A DNA stretch of 64,000 nucleotides from UBA3839 sp963627995 (GTDB lineage Bacteria; Bacteroidota; Bacteroidia; Bacteroidales; Bacteroidaceae), in the NCBI GenBank assembly GCA_963627995.1, contig CAVGCV010000005.1:62001-126000 (forward strand), in the 5' to 3' direction. Below the pieces are notes generated by a model that was not told the origin of the DNA, made no database searches, and worked only from the letters and a program-made list of their open reading frames with translations. How positions within the stretch are numbered: the first letter of the stretch is position 1; each line of letters starts with the position of its first letter. Positions 7,742 through 16,420 of this stretch are shown here, in pieces. The translations under genes were made by a program, and so were the position numbers.

Positions 7742-8695
7742 ATGACGGCAATCGATTTGTTTTGCGGCTGTGGGGGGCTTAGCCTGGGGTTTCAAAAGGC
7801 GGGGTTCGACGTGATTGCGGCGTTCGACAATTGGGATGCCGCCATCAGTCTTTACCGCAAGAACTTCAGCCATCCTGCACACAGGTTGGATTTATCGGAT
7901 GTGGAGAAATCCGTGGAAATGCTCCTGCCCTACAATGCCGACATGATTATCGGCGGGCCACCCTGCCAAGACTTCTCGTCGGCAGGAAAACGCGACGAGA
8001 ACCATGGGCGCGGCAACCTGACCATCTGCTACGCGCAAATAGTAGCGGCATTGCGCCCGAAATGGTTTGTCATGGAGAACGTCGCACGCATTGTCAAGAC
8101 CAACAAATTGGCTGAAGCGCGCAGCATCTTCCATGGCGCAGGCTACGGACTTACACAAGTCGTACTGAACGCGGCCCTTTGCGGTGTGCCACAGCGTCGC
8201 AAGCGCTTCTTTCTAATAGGCAGCCTCAACGCAAGCGACGACTTCCTGTCGGCTCATATCACGCAACATCTCGCCAGCAAAGAGATGACGGTTGCTGATT
8301 ATTTCGGGGACAGACTGGGCGTACAATATTATTACAGACACCCCAGAAGCTATGTCCGCCGCGGAATATTCAGCATCAATGAGCCAAGCCCTACCATCAG
8401 AGGCGTGAACCGACCGATGCCACAGGGCTACACGCTACACAGCAACGACCCTGTCGGCTCCATAGACGGCATACGCCCGCTAACATTCAAAGAGCGCAGC
8501 ATGATTCAGACATTTCCCGAGGACTTCGTCATCGATGGCACAAAAACAAATATTGAGCAAATGATTGGGAACGCCGTTCCCGTGAATTTAGGCGCATTTG
8601 TCGGAAACGTCATCAAAGCATACGTAAAAGCCGGGCAGCAAGCGTCGGTGGAAGACTTGCCACCAGCGCCTACAGAGGCACACGCTGCCATGTAA
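7742..8695 (+). CDS. DNA (cytosine-5-)-methyltransferase
   Basis: 317 residues from ATG 7742 (MTAIDLFCGCGGLSLGF); a TTG at 7718 would add eight residues. Ordered C5 motifs are present: motif I DLFCGCGG (4-11), motif IV GGPPCQDFSSAG with the catalytic Cys near residue 75, motif VI ENV near 111, motif VIII QRRKRFFLIG near 151, and motif X MIGNAVPVNLG near 275-285. The variable target-recognition part between VIII and IX is short. It transfers a methyl group from SAM to C5 of cytosine at a specific site that cannot be deduced here. No recognisable restriction endonuclease is adjacent, only the unknown 147-residue protein upstream, so it is either solitary or has a novel partner. Confidence 0.95.
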   Translation: MTAIDLFCGCGGLSLGFQKAGFDVIAAFDNWDAAISLYRKNFSHPAHRLDLSDVEKSVEMLLPYNADMIIGGPPCQDFSSAGKRDENHGRGNLTICYAQIVAALRPKWFVMENVARIVKTNKLAEARSIFHGAGYGLTQVVLNAALCGVPQRRKRFFLIGSLNASDDFLSAHITQHLASKEMTVADYFGDRLGVQYYYRHPRSYVRRGIFSINEPSPTIRGVNRPMPQGYTLHSNDPVGSIDGIRPLTFKERSMIQTFPEDFVIDGTKTNIEQMIGNAVPVNLGAFVGNVIKAYVKAGQQASVEDLPPAPTEAHAAM

Positions 8696-8814
8696 CCCAT
8701 TAGCGGCGTGTCGCCTCCGCCACCCGACGGCTTCTTTCCGTGAAAAGAATGCGGCGTGGCGGATTGTTGCCTTATTTGAACGGATTCTGCCCTTCCGCTG
8801 CGGCGGAACGGCCG

Positions 8815-8822
8815 TATATTTG
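8815..8822 (+). promoter_or_regulatory. -7 promoter box of the GH127-GH2 operon
   Basis: TATATTTG, 40 bp upstream of the GH127 start at 8863. It marks the return to high-GC sequence after the methyltransferase island. Confidence 0.7.
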
Positions 8823-8862
8823 CGCCACAAGAACGCCCTTGCGGCACAAAACCTAACCTAAC

Positions 8863-10890
8863 ATGAAGCAAACAAGGCTACTGACTGTCGGCATCCTGCT
8901 GCTTGTGCTGCACGCACAAGGCTTTTCACAAACCAACGGACACTACCCCATCCGCCCCGTGGCTTTCACATCGGTGAAAGTGACCGACACCTTCTGGGGA
9001 CAACGGCTGAAAGCCAACCGCGAAGTAACCATCCCGCTTGCGTTCAGGAAATGCGAGGAAACCGGGCGGTACAAGAATTTCGAGAAGGCCGCGCACCCCT
9101 CCGACACCACGCAGTTCCAAGGGCTGCTGTTCGACGACACGGACGTTTACAAGACCATCGAGGGCGCGAGCTATGCGATGCAGACGTTCCCCGACCGCAA
9201 GCTGGACCGCTACGTGGACAGCGTGATCGCCATCGTCGCCGCCGCGCAGGAGCCGGACGGCTACCTCTACACGCCGCGCACGATGAACCCGCGCCAGAGG
9301 AACATGCGCCGGATGGGCGCGCGCCGTTGGGACATGGAGGAGGACGGCAGCCACGAGCTTTACAATCTCGGGCACTTGATTGAGGCGGCTGTCGCGCACC
9401 ACCAGGCAACGGGCAAGCGTTCGCTGCTCGACGTGGCGATACGGTTTGCCGACTGCGCGGACCGAGAGCTGGGACTTGGCGCAGGCCAACGCCTCAAGAC
9501 GCCCGGACACCAGATAGCCGAAATGGCTTTGGCGCGCCTCTATCTCGCGACTGGCGAAAAGCGGTACCTCGCTCTCGCAAAATTCTTCCTCGACCATCGC
9601 GGACACGACAAGACGACGCGGCGCACCATCCACAAGACCCCGATGTACGCGCAGGAGCACCTGCCGGTCACGCAGCAGGAAGAGGCTGTCGGCCACGCTG
9701 TGCGCGCCACGTACATGTACTCGGGCATGGCCGACGTGGCCGCGCTGACGGGCGACTCTTCGTACGTCAAGGCGATTGACAAGATTTGGAGCAACATCGT
9801 CGGCAAGAAGCTCTACCTGACCGGCGGCATCGGAGCGACACGGCCGGGCGAGTCGTTCGGCGACAACTACGCGCTGCCCAACCTGACCGCCTATTGCGAG
9901 ACGTGCGCGGCCATCGGCAACGTCTATCTGAACCACCGCCTGTTCCTGCTGCACGGCGATGGCAAGTTCTACGACGTGCTGGAGCGCACGCTCTACAACG
10001 GGCTGCTGTCGGGCGTTTCGATTGGCGGCGACGCCTTTTTCTACCCCAATCCGCTGGAAGCCGACGGAAAGTATGCGTTCAACGCCGACTACACGCGCGA
10101 GCGCCAGCCTTGGTTCGGGTGCGCCTGCTGTCCGTCGAACATCTGCCGATTCATCCCTTCGCTGCCAGGCTACGTCTATGCGGTCAGGGACAAGAGCGTG
10201 TATGTGAACCTGTTCATGGGCAACACGGCGACGCTCGACGTGGACGGCCGCAAGGTGGAGCTGAGACAGACGACGCGCTATCCGCACGAGGGCGCGGTGC
10301 GCGTGGATGTGAGCCCGCGCGGCAAGCAGGCGCTAACGCTGAAGATTCGCATTCCCGGGTGGGCGCGGGACGAAGCGGCGCCAGGTGGGCTCTACACGTT
10401 TGCCGACAAGCGAGAGGCCGGCTATCGCGTCAGTCTCAACGGGCATCCTGCGGACGGCAAGCTGGAGAACGGATATTTCTGCATCACGCGCACGTGGAGA
10501 AAAGGCGACGCCGTGGAAGTGGCGTTCGACATGAGCGCGCGCGTCGTGACGGCCAAGCCCCAAGTGGAGGCCGACCGCGGGCGCATTGCCATAGAGCGCG
10601 GCCCGTTGGTTTATTGCGCCGAAAGCGCCGACAACGCGTTCGACCTCCAAAGCACGCTGCTGGGCACACGGCCGACATTTGAGGAAGTCGCACGCCCCGA
10701 ACTGCTGGGCGGCATCGTGGAGCTAAGGACCAAGGCGCAGTCCGTCTTTTACGACGCACGGGGGCTGCTGCAGACGCGCGAAGTCGGCCTCCAGCTTATA
10801 CCCTACTACGCATGGAACCACCGCGGCGTCGGCAAGATGGCGGTGTGGCTGCCGCAATCCGTGAATGCCGTAACACCAACACGACAATAA
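8863..10890 (+). CDS. GH127 family glycosidase (beta-L-arabinofuranosidase type)
   Basis: 675 residues with a signal peptide (MKQTRLLTVGILLLVLHAQGFSQ). The alpha/alpha-barrel body matches GH127/DUF1680. By comparison with the characterised Bifidobacterium enzyme, the key residues are conserved: Glu in GESFGDNY (about 329, general acid), ETC (about 346-348, zinc-binding Glu and Cys), and the Cys pair in CACCPSN (about 423-424, of which one is the nucleophile). Family members release beta-L-arabinofuranose from arabinosides; some related clades act on other sugars. It is probably periplasmic. Only 2 bp separate it from the GH2 gene, so both form one operon. Confidence 0.93.
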   Translation: MKQTRLLTVGILLLVLHAQGFSQTNGHYPIRPVAFTSVKVTDTFWGQRLKANREVTIPLAFRKCEETGRYKNFEKAAHPSDTTQFQGLLFDDTDVYKTIEGASYAMQTFPDRKLDRYVDSVIAIVAAAQEPDGYLYTPRTMNPRQRNMRRMGARRWDMEEDGSHELYNLGHLIEAAVAHHQATGKRSLLDVAIRFADCADRELGLGAGQRLKTPGHQIAEMALARLYLATGEKRYLALAKFFLDHRGHDKTTRRTIHKTPMYAQEHLPVTQQEEAVGHAVRATYMYSGMADVAALTGDSSYVKAIDKIWSNIVGKKLYLTGGIGATRPGESFGDNYALPNLTAYCETCAAIGNVYLNHRLFLLHGDGKFYDVLERTLYNGLLSGVSIGGDAFFYPNPLEADGKYAFNADYTRERQPWFGCACCPSNICRFIPSLPGYVYAVRDKSVYVNLFMGNTATLDVDGRKVELRQTTRYPHEGAVRVDVSPRGKQALTLKIRIPGWARDEAAPGGLYTFADKREAGYRVSLNGHPADGKLENGYFCITRTWRKGDAVEVAFDMSARVVTAKPQVEADRGRIAIERGPLVYCAESADNAFDLQSTLLGTRPTFEEVARPELLGGIVELRTKAQSVFYDARGLLQTREVGLQLIPYYAWNHRGVGKMAVWLPQSVNAVTPTRQ

Positions 10891-10892
10891 GC

Positions 10893-13721
10893 ATGAAAGA
10901 CCTACGAAGTACAATCACCACATTGCTGCTGTCGCTCGCTTGCGCCACGCAGGCGCAGGCCCAGCGGCAGCGCATCGACTTGAGCGGGCGCTGGTCGTTC
11001 CGCATGGACTCCACCGCAGCGTACACGGACACCATCCTGTTGCCGGGTACGACGGACACGAACCGCAAGGGAACGCGGAACGGGCGCACCGACGAGACCA
11101 CGCAACTGACACGCCTCTATCCCTACGTGGGAAAGGCGTGGTACAGGCGCACGGTGTTGATTCCCAAGCAATGGAAAGGAAAGACCGTCACGCTCACCAT
11201 GGAGCGCACGAAGCCGACGGCGGTGTGGATTGACGGCGCGCCGGCCGGCACGTGCGACGACATCTCCACGCCGCAGACTTACGACTTGGGCGAGCGGCTG
11301 ACGCCCGGTCTCCACGACATCGAGGTGATGGTGGACAACGGACAGTCCGTCCCGAAGGAAGTGATTTCGTCGTCGCACGCCTATTCGGAATCGACACAGA
11401 CGAACTGGAACGGCATCATCGGCGACATTTTTCTGGAAGCCAAGGAGCGGCTGCACGTGGCCGACGTGCAGGTGACGCCCGACGTGGCGAGCAAGAGCGT
11501 GCGCGTGCGGCTTTCGCTGAACGCGCCCGAAGCAATCGGGCGGCGCGCGAGGGTGGTGTTGAAGGCGCAGGCGTGGAACACGCCGGAGGCGCACCGCGTG
11601 GCGGCTAAGTCCTACGCGCTGACCAAGGGCGTGGGGACTTACGAGCTGGACTACGCGCTGGGCGACAGCGCGCAGCTGTGGAGCGAGTTTTCCCCCGCGC
11701 TCTACCGGCTGACCGTCGATGTGGACGGACGCGACAGCGTCTGCACCGACTTCGGACTTCGCTCGTTCACGGCCAGGAGCAAGCAGTTCGCCATCAACGG
11801 GACGACGACGTTCCTGCGCGGCAAGCACGACGGCTGTGTCTTTCCGCTCGCGGGGCATACGGCGATGGACGTGGCGGCGTGGCGGAGTTATTTCAAGACG
11901 GCCAAAGCGTATGGCATCAACCACGTGCGCTTCCATTCGTGGTGTCCGCCCCGCGCGTGCTTCGCGGCGGCCGACATCGAGGGGTGCTACGTGCAGGCCG
12001 AGCTTCCGTTCTGGGGGTGGATGGACAAGGGCAACACGCGGCTCATCTCGTTCCTGCGGAAGGAGGGCGCGAACATACAGCAAGCCTACGGCAACCACGC
12101 CTCGTTCGTGATGTTTGCGCTGGGCAACGAACTTTCGGGCGACGTGGAGACGATGAAGTCGCTGCTGACCATGCTCCGCGCGACCGACGACCGCCGCCTG
12201 TACGCCTACGGCTCGAACAACCACCTGGGGTTCAAAGGATTCATTCCGGGTCAAGACTTCTTGGTGACGTGCCGCGTTGGCGGCGAACCGGCGCGCAGCC
12301 TCGACACCCACGTGCGCGCCTCGTTCTCATTTGCCGACGCCTACGACGGCGGGTACCTGAACCACCGCTACCCCAACACGACGGAAGACTTCTCGCAAGC
12401 CATCGGCGGCTGCCCGGCGCCCGTGGTGAGCCACGAGACCGGCCAGTACCAAGTGTTTCCGAATTTCCGTGAAATCAAGAAATACACGGGCGCGCTCTAT
12501 CCCTACAACATGGAGGTGTTCCGTCGGCGGCTGGCCGACGCGGGCATGCTGGAACAGGCGGACGACTTTTTCCGCGCGTCGGGGAAATGGGCGGCAGAAC
12601 TCTACAAAGCCGACATCGAGATGGAGCTGCGCACGCCGGAAATCGCAGGATTCCAGCTACTCGACTTGCAGGACTATCCGGGACAGGGAACGGCACTCGT
12701 GGGTGTGCTCGACGCATTCATGGAAAGCAAGGGGCTCGTCACGCCCGAACGGTGGCGGGGCTTTTGCAACGCCACCGTGCCACTCATGCTGGCGGAGAAA
12801 CGTTGCTGGACAAACGACGAGATGCCCGACATCGGTGTCAAGATTGCACACTACGCCCCGTCGTCGCTGAAAGGGAAACGGCTCACATGGGAACTGAAAG
12901 ACGCGGACGGGCGCACAGCGGACAGCGGCAGCCTGCCTATCACGACGGACAGCACGGGGTTGTTGGACATCGGGCGCATACGCCCCAAACTTTCAGCGGC
13001 GACACGCGCACAGCGGATGGAACTCTCGCTCGCCATCGACGGCACGCCCCACGCCAACAGCTACGGGCTGTGGGTGTACCCGGCCGGCAACGACGCGCTG
13101 GACGACACGCGCATCATGGTGACGCGCGCGCTGGACGCGCCGGCCATCGACCGCCTCCGAAGAGGCGGAAAGGTGCTGTGGTTTCCCCAGCACGAGGCAT
13201 ACGCGGGACGGACGGTGGACGGACTGTTCACCACCGATTACTGGAACTACCGTATGTTCAAGACCATCAGCACGAACAACCGCAAGCCCGTTTCCCCCGG
13301 CACGATGGGCATTCTCACCCATCCGAGCCACCCGCTGTTCAACGACTTCCCCACCGACGAGCACACCGACTGGCAGTGGTTCTCCATCGTCAAGGCGAGC
13401 CATCCGATTGCGCTCGACGCTTTCCCGAAATCCTATCGCCCCATCGTGCAGGTCATCGACAACGTGGAACGCAACCACAAGTTCGGACTGGTGTTCGAAC
13501 TGGCGGTGGAGAAAGGAAAGCTGTTGGTGTGCATGGCCGAATTGGACGGCGACATGGACAAGCCCGAGGTGCGCCAGTTCCGCAACAGCATGGTGCGGTA
13601 CATGCTTTCCGGCGACTTCGCGCCAACACTGCACATGAGCATCGAGGAATTGAACGACGCGCTCCGCGCCGACCTCGGCGGCAAAGCCATACAAGAGCTG
13701 CGGAACATCTCCTACGAATAG
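10893..13721 (+). CDS. Glycoside hydrolase family 2 protein
   Basis: 942 residues from MKDLRSTITTLLLSLACATQ, a signal peptide; an upstream in-frame ATG at 10812 lies inside the GH127 gene and is rejected. An N-terminal jelly-roll sugar-binding domain (about 25-190) and an Ig-like domain (about 200-305) lead into a TIM barrel with HGCVFPLAGH and INHVRFHSWCPP. The acid/base Glu is in ALGNELSG (about 413) and the nucleophile Glu in VSHETGQY (about 515). The C-terminal 300 residues form further beta domains. GH2 enzymes are exo-acting beta-galactosidases, glucuronidases, mannosidases and arabinosidases; the exact sugar cannot be told. Pairing with GH127 points to side-chain removal from an arabinose-containing glycan. 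Confidence 0.93.
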   Translation: MKDLRSTITTLLLSLACATQAQAQRQRIDLSGRWSFRMDSTAAYTDTILLPGTTDTNRKGTRNGRTDETTQLTRLYPYVGKAWYRRTVLIPKQWKGKTVTLTMERTKPTAVWIDGAPAGTCDDISTPQTYDLGERLTPGLHDIEVMVDNGQSVPKEVISSSHAYSESTQTNWNGIIGDIFLEAKERLHVADVQVTPDVASKSVRVRLSLNAPEAIGRRARVVLKAQAWNTPEAHRVAAKSYALTKGVGTYELDYALGDSAQLWSEFSPALYRLTVDVDGRDSVCTDFGLRSFTARSKQFAINGTTTFLRGKHDGCVFPLAGHTAMDVAAWRSYFKTAKAYGINHVRFHSWCPPRACFAAADIEGCYVQAELPFWGWMDKGNTRLISFLRKEGANIQQAYGNHASFVMFALGNELSGDVETMKSLLTMLRATDDRRLYAYGSNNHLGFKGFIPGQDFLVTCRVGGEPARSLDTHVRASFSFADAYDGGYLNHRYPNTTEDFSQAIGGCPAPVVSHETGQYQVFPNFREIKKYTGALYPYNMEVFRRRLADAGMLEQADDFFRASGKWAAELYKADIEMELRTPEIAGFQLLDLQDYPGQGTALVGVLDAFMESKGLVTPERWRGFCNATVPLMLAEKRCWTNDEMPDIGVKIAHYAPSSLKGKRLTWELKDADGRTADSGSLPITTDSTGLLDIGRIRPKLSAATRAQRMELSLAIDGTPHANSYGLWVYPAGNDALDDTRIMVTRALDAPAIDRLRRGGKVLWFPQHEAYAGRTVDGLFTTDYWNYRMFKTISTNNRKPVSPGTMGILTHPSHPLFNDFPTDEHTDWQWFSIVKASHPIALDAFPKSYRPIVQVIDNVERNHKFGLVFELAVEKGKLLVCMAELDGDMDKPEVRQFRNSMVRYMLSGDFAPTLHMSIEELNDALRADLGGKAIQELRNISYE

Positions 13722-13760
13722 CGCGCGCCGACCGACGGACGCACGCGCCATCGGGCAAAA

Positions 13761-13794
13761 AAGAAGCCGCCAACCCTGCAGCAAGTTGGCGGCT
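13761..13794. terminator. Bidirectional terminator between GH2 and the TonB receptor
   Basis: A perfect 12-bp stem (GAAGCCGCCAAC at 13761-13772, GTTGGCGGCTTC at 13783-13794) has a 10-nt loop. A run of six A precedes it and a short CTTTT follows, so it can serve both convergent genes. Confidence 0.85.
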
Positions 13795-13807
13795 TCCGCT
13801 TTTCCAA

Positions 13808-16225
13808 TCAAAACGTCAGGGCCACATCCACGCCGAACTGACGGGGGCGGCAAGTCTGCGCCCAGCCCTGCGACATGCTGGTGAAGTAGAACGGGACATA
13901 CTGCCTGTCGGCGAGGTTCTTGCCCCACACATTGACCGCCACGCTGCCGAGGCGAAGCCCCACGTGCGCGCCAAGCAGCACGTAGAAAGGCTCACAGGCA
14001 GCGTTGTCCTCCGTCCAGTACACGCGGCCGTTGCCAACAAGGTTTCCGCCTACCGTCAGCACGGGGCGCGGCGCGTGCGCCTCCTCCCTTTCCGCACCGA
14101 GCTGCACCACGTACTCCGCCGCCAACGAAAGAGTGTGCAGCGGCGCGAACGGCACAAAGTTGCCGTCGTAGACGTGGCTTTCTCCTGCGGACTCGCCGGC
14201 GTCGTAGCTGCGGAACGTGGCGTGCGTGTAGCCGTATGAAGCATTGAACGTCAGTACATTGCGCAGCATTCGGCACCATCCCGACAGGCTGACCTCCGCG
14301 CCGTAGCTCTCGCTCTCACCCGCATTCACCATTTGCCGTCCGAGCCCGCTCTGCGCGAAGCGTGCGATTTGCTGGTCGCGCGTCCGAATGTAAAACGCCG
14401 AGGCCTGCACATTGAGGTGGCGGTCGAGGCAGGCGAAGCGCGTGCCGAGCTCGTAGTTCCAGCTCGTTTCCGGCTTAAACACCGTCGCGCTGTCGGCAGC
14501 GGGGTTGTCGCCAATCTGCATATAGCGCGACATGGCTGCGCCGAGCTGCGGGTCGTTGCCCAAAGCCCGCATCATGTCGTTGCGGAGGCTGGTCTGAATC
14601 AAATCGCTGAACATCTGGATGTTGTAGCCGCCCGAGCGGAAGCCCTTCGCCACCGACGCGTAGACAAGGCCGCCATCGTCGTCGAATCGGTATGCCACCG
14701 CCGCCTTAGGCAGGAACTGCGTGTAGTCGCGGCGGACGAAGCCGTCGTAGCGAGTTTCGGCGGTGAAGCTGCGCTCCATCAGCACGCGGTTGCCACGCGT
14801 CATGCGGAAGTCGAAGTTCGATGCTGCGCCCGAATTGTAGTCCATCCGCGTGTGCTCGTAGTCGAGACGCAGTCCGGCGGTGAGGTCGAGGCGGCGGACG
14901 GGAAAATCCTTCAGCGTGGCCTGCCCGAACGCAGCCGCGTTGAGTACGGGCGTGTCGAACAGCCCGTCAATGGGCATGGCGTTGTCCGTCACGTTCATGG
15001 CGATGCCCATGCCGCTCGGGCGCATGGCTTCGTTGGCCGCGACGAAGCCCCGGTCTATACCCTTTTGAATGACAGAGCGGATGCCGTCCGCCCCGAAATC
15101 GACGGGCGCGTCGGTCTTGAGCCACTGGTAGGCGAAGCGCGCGCCGGCCGTCCACTCCACCCGCTGCCCGGGATAGCTCTTCAGGGCTATTTCCTCCGAA
15201 AGGCTGTGGCTGCGCTGGCGTTGCGTGAGCGTGAAGATGTCCGACGACGTGAAGTCCTGATCCATGAACATGCGGTCGGCCAGATACTGGTAGGCCGTGA
15301 CGGACGTAAGGACAAACGGGCGCATCAGCGTCTGCAGGCGCAGCGACGAGTTGAGCAGCGTGCGGCGGTAGCCGCCGAGCTCGTTCTCGCGAATCGCGCC
15401 GTCGTCCACATTGTAGTAGTCGTAGCCGTGCTCGTCGCTGTACTCCAGCCCGGTTTGGAAGTCGAGCGTGAAGTAGCTGTGGCGCAGAGGGTTGTACACA
15501 TAGCGGAACTTTCCGCCCCCGCTGTCGCCGCCATTGCTGCGGCGGTTCAGGAACTCGTTGCGGTTATAGCCGTCCGAGCCTTTGTAGAAGCCGCTGAACG
15601 AGAACGCCGCATCCGCCCCCACCGTGTTGGCAAAGCGGAACTGCGCATAGCGCGCGGCGTCTTCCGTTGCCGCTCCAATCCGCACCTCCGACTGCCGTCC
15701 CTCCGTCCGCGCCGCCAGGGGATTGTACGTATAGACGTTCAGCAGCCCGCCCATGGCGTTGCGGCCGTAGAGCGTGGACTGCGGCCCTCGGAGCACCTCG
15801 ATACGCCGCACGTCGGCGAGCGAAAAGTCGAACGCCGATTTGTCGGCATAGGGAACGTCGTCCACGTACAGCCCAACGGCGGGCGTATTGATGCGCGACC
15901 CCACGCCGCGAATGTAGATGGCGCTCGTGAGCCGCGACCCATAGTCCGGCATGTAGAGGTTCGGAACGAACGCAGCAGCGTCCTTCAGCCCGTTCATGCC
16001 GCCCGTGCGGCGCAGGTCGCCCGCGTCCACCACATGATAGCTCACCGGCTGTTCTTCAAGCCGGACAACCTGCCTCGGGTCTGCCGTCACCGTCACCTCG
16101 CGCATCTCCACACGGTGCGCCACGGCGGAGTCGCCGTCCACGTCCACATCCCCATGGACGCTGGCGTGGACGAGCAGCGGAAGTTGCACGGCGGCAGACA
16201 GGATGAATGCCAATCTTTTACCCAT
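13808..16225 (-). CDS. TonB-dependent outer-membrane receptor
   Basis: 805 residues from MGKRLAFILSAAVQLPLLVH, a signal peptide placed 27 bp after a TACCTTTG box. A putative TonB box (REVTVTA) precedes the plug domain, which has typical stretches YIRGVGSRINTPAVGLYVDD and RIEVLRGPQSTLYGRNAMGG (about 100-165). A 22-strand barrel follows and the last residue is Phe (VDVALTF). It lacks the N-terminal carboxypeptidase-like domain of SusC proteins and there is no SusD partner, so it resembles single-gene receptors for siderophores, vitamins or small oligosaccharides. Convergence with the GH127-GH2 operon allows but does not prove a shared substrate. Confidence 0.92.
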   Translation of the reverse strand: MGKRLAFILSAAVQLPLLVHASVHGDVDVDGDSAVAHRVEMREVTVTADPRQVVRLEEQPVSYHVVDAGDLRRTGGMNGLKDAAAFVPNLYMPDYGSRLTSAIYIRGVGSRINTPAVGLYVDDVPYADKSAFDFSLADVRRIEVLRGPQSTLYGRNAMGGLLNVYTYNPLAARTEGRQSEVRIGAATEDAARYAQFRFANTVGADAAFSFSGFYKGSDGYNRNEFLNRRSNGGDSGGGKFRYVYNPLRHSYFTLDFQTGLEYSDEHGYDYYNVDDGAIRENELGGYRRTLLNSSLRLQTLMRPFVLTSVTAYQYLADRMFMDQDFTSSDIFTLTQRQRSHSLSEEIALKSYPGQRVEWTAGARFAYQWLKTDAPVDFGADGIRSVIQKGIDRGFVAANEAMRPSGMGIAMNVTDNAMPIDGLFDTPVLNAAAFGQATLKDFPVRRLDLTAGLRLDYEHTRMDYNSGAASNFDFRMTRGNRVLMERSFTAETRYDGFVRRDYTQFLPKAAVAYRFDDDGGLVYASVAKGFRSGGYNIQMFSDLIQTSLRNDMMRALGNDPQLGAAMSRYMQIGDNPAADSATVFKPETSWNYELGTRFACLDRHLNVQASAFYIRTRDQQIARFAQSGLGRQMVNAGESESYGAEVSLSGWCRMLRNVLTFNASYGYTHATFRSYDAGESAGESHVYDGNFVPFAPLHTLSLAAEYVVQLGAEREEAHAPRPVLTVGGNLVGNGRVYWTEDNAACEPFYVLLGAHVGLRLGSVAVNVWGKNLADRQYVPFYFTSMSQGWAQTCRPRQFGVDVALTF

Positions 16226-16251
16226 AAATACCTGTTCCTTGAAATTCTGTG

Positions 16252-16259
16252 CAAAGGTA
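16252..16259 (-). promoter_or_regulatory. -7 promoter box of the TonB-dependent receptor
   Basis: The minus strand reads TACCTTTG, 26 bp upstream of the start at 16225. No Fur-like or other operator palindrome was seen around it. Confidence 0.7.
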
Positions 16260-16333
16260 GGGGTAATGCCGGCGCGCATCAATCATCATTTGTAATGAAA
16301 ACCGGCGCGCCGCCCGGCCGCCGCGCAACGAAA

Positions 16334-16373
16334 AAGGGAACGCACGCGGGAGTGTCCCGGGATGCGTTCCCTT
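16334..16373 (-). terminator. Terminator after the phosphohexomutase operon
   Basis: An 11-bp stem (AAGGGAACGCA at 16334-16344, TGCGTTCCCTT at 16363-16373) is followed on the minus strand by CCCTTTTTCG. It lies between the mutase stop and the receptor promoter. Confidence 0.8.
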
Positions 16374-16420
16374 GGTTCTCGGCGTGGCCTCCAATGAGGA
16401 GCACGCCGCGCCCTCCGGCG

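Noticed and set aside
12587..14239. 550-codon plus-strand frame across the GH2 end and the receptor
   Set aside because: It runs through the bidirectional terminator at 13761-13794 and overlaps two well-supported genes in other frames.
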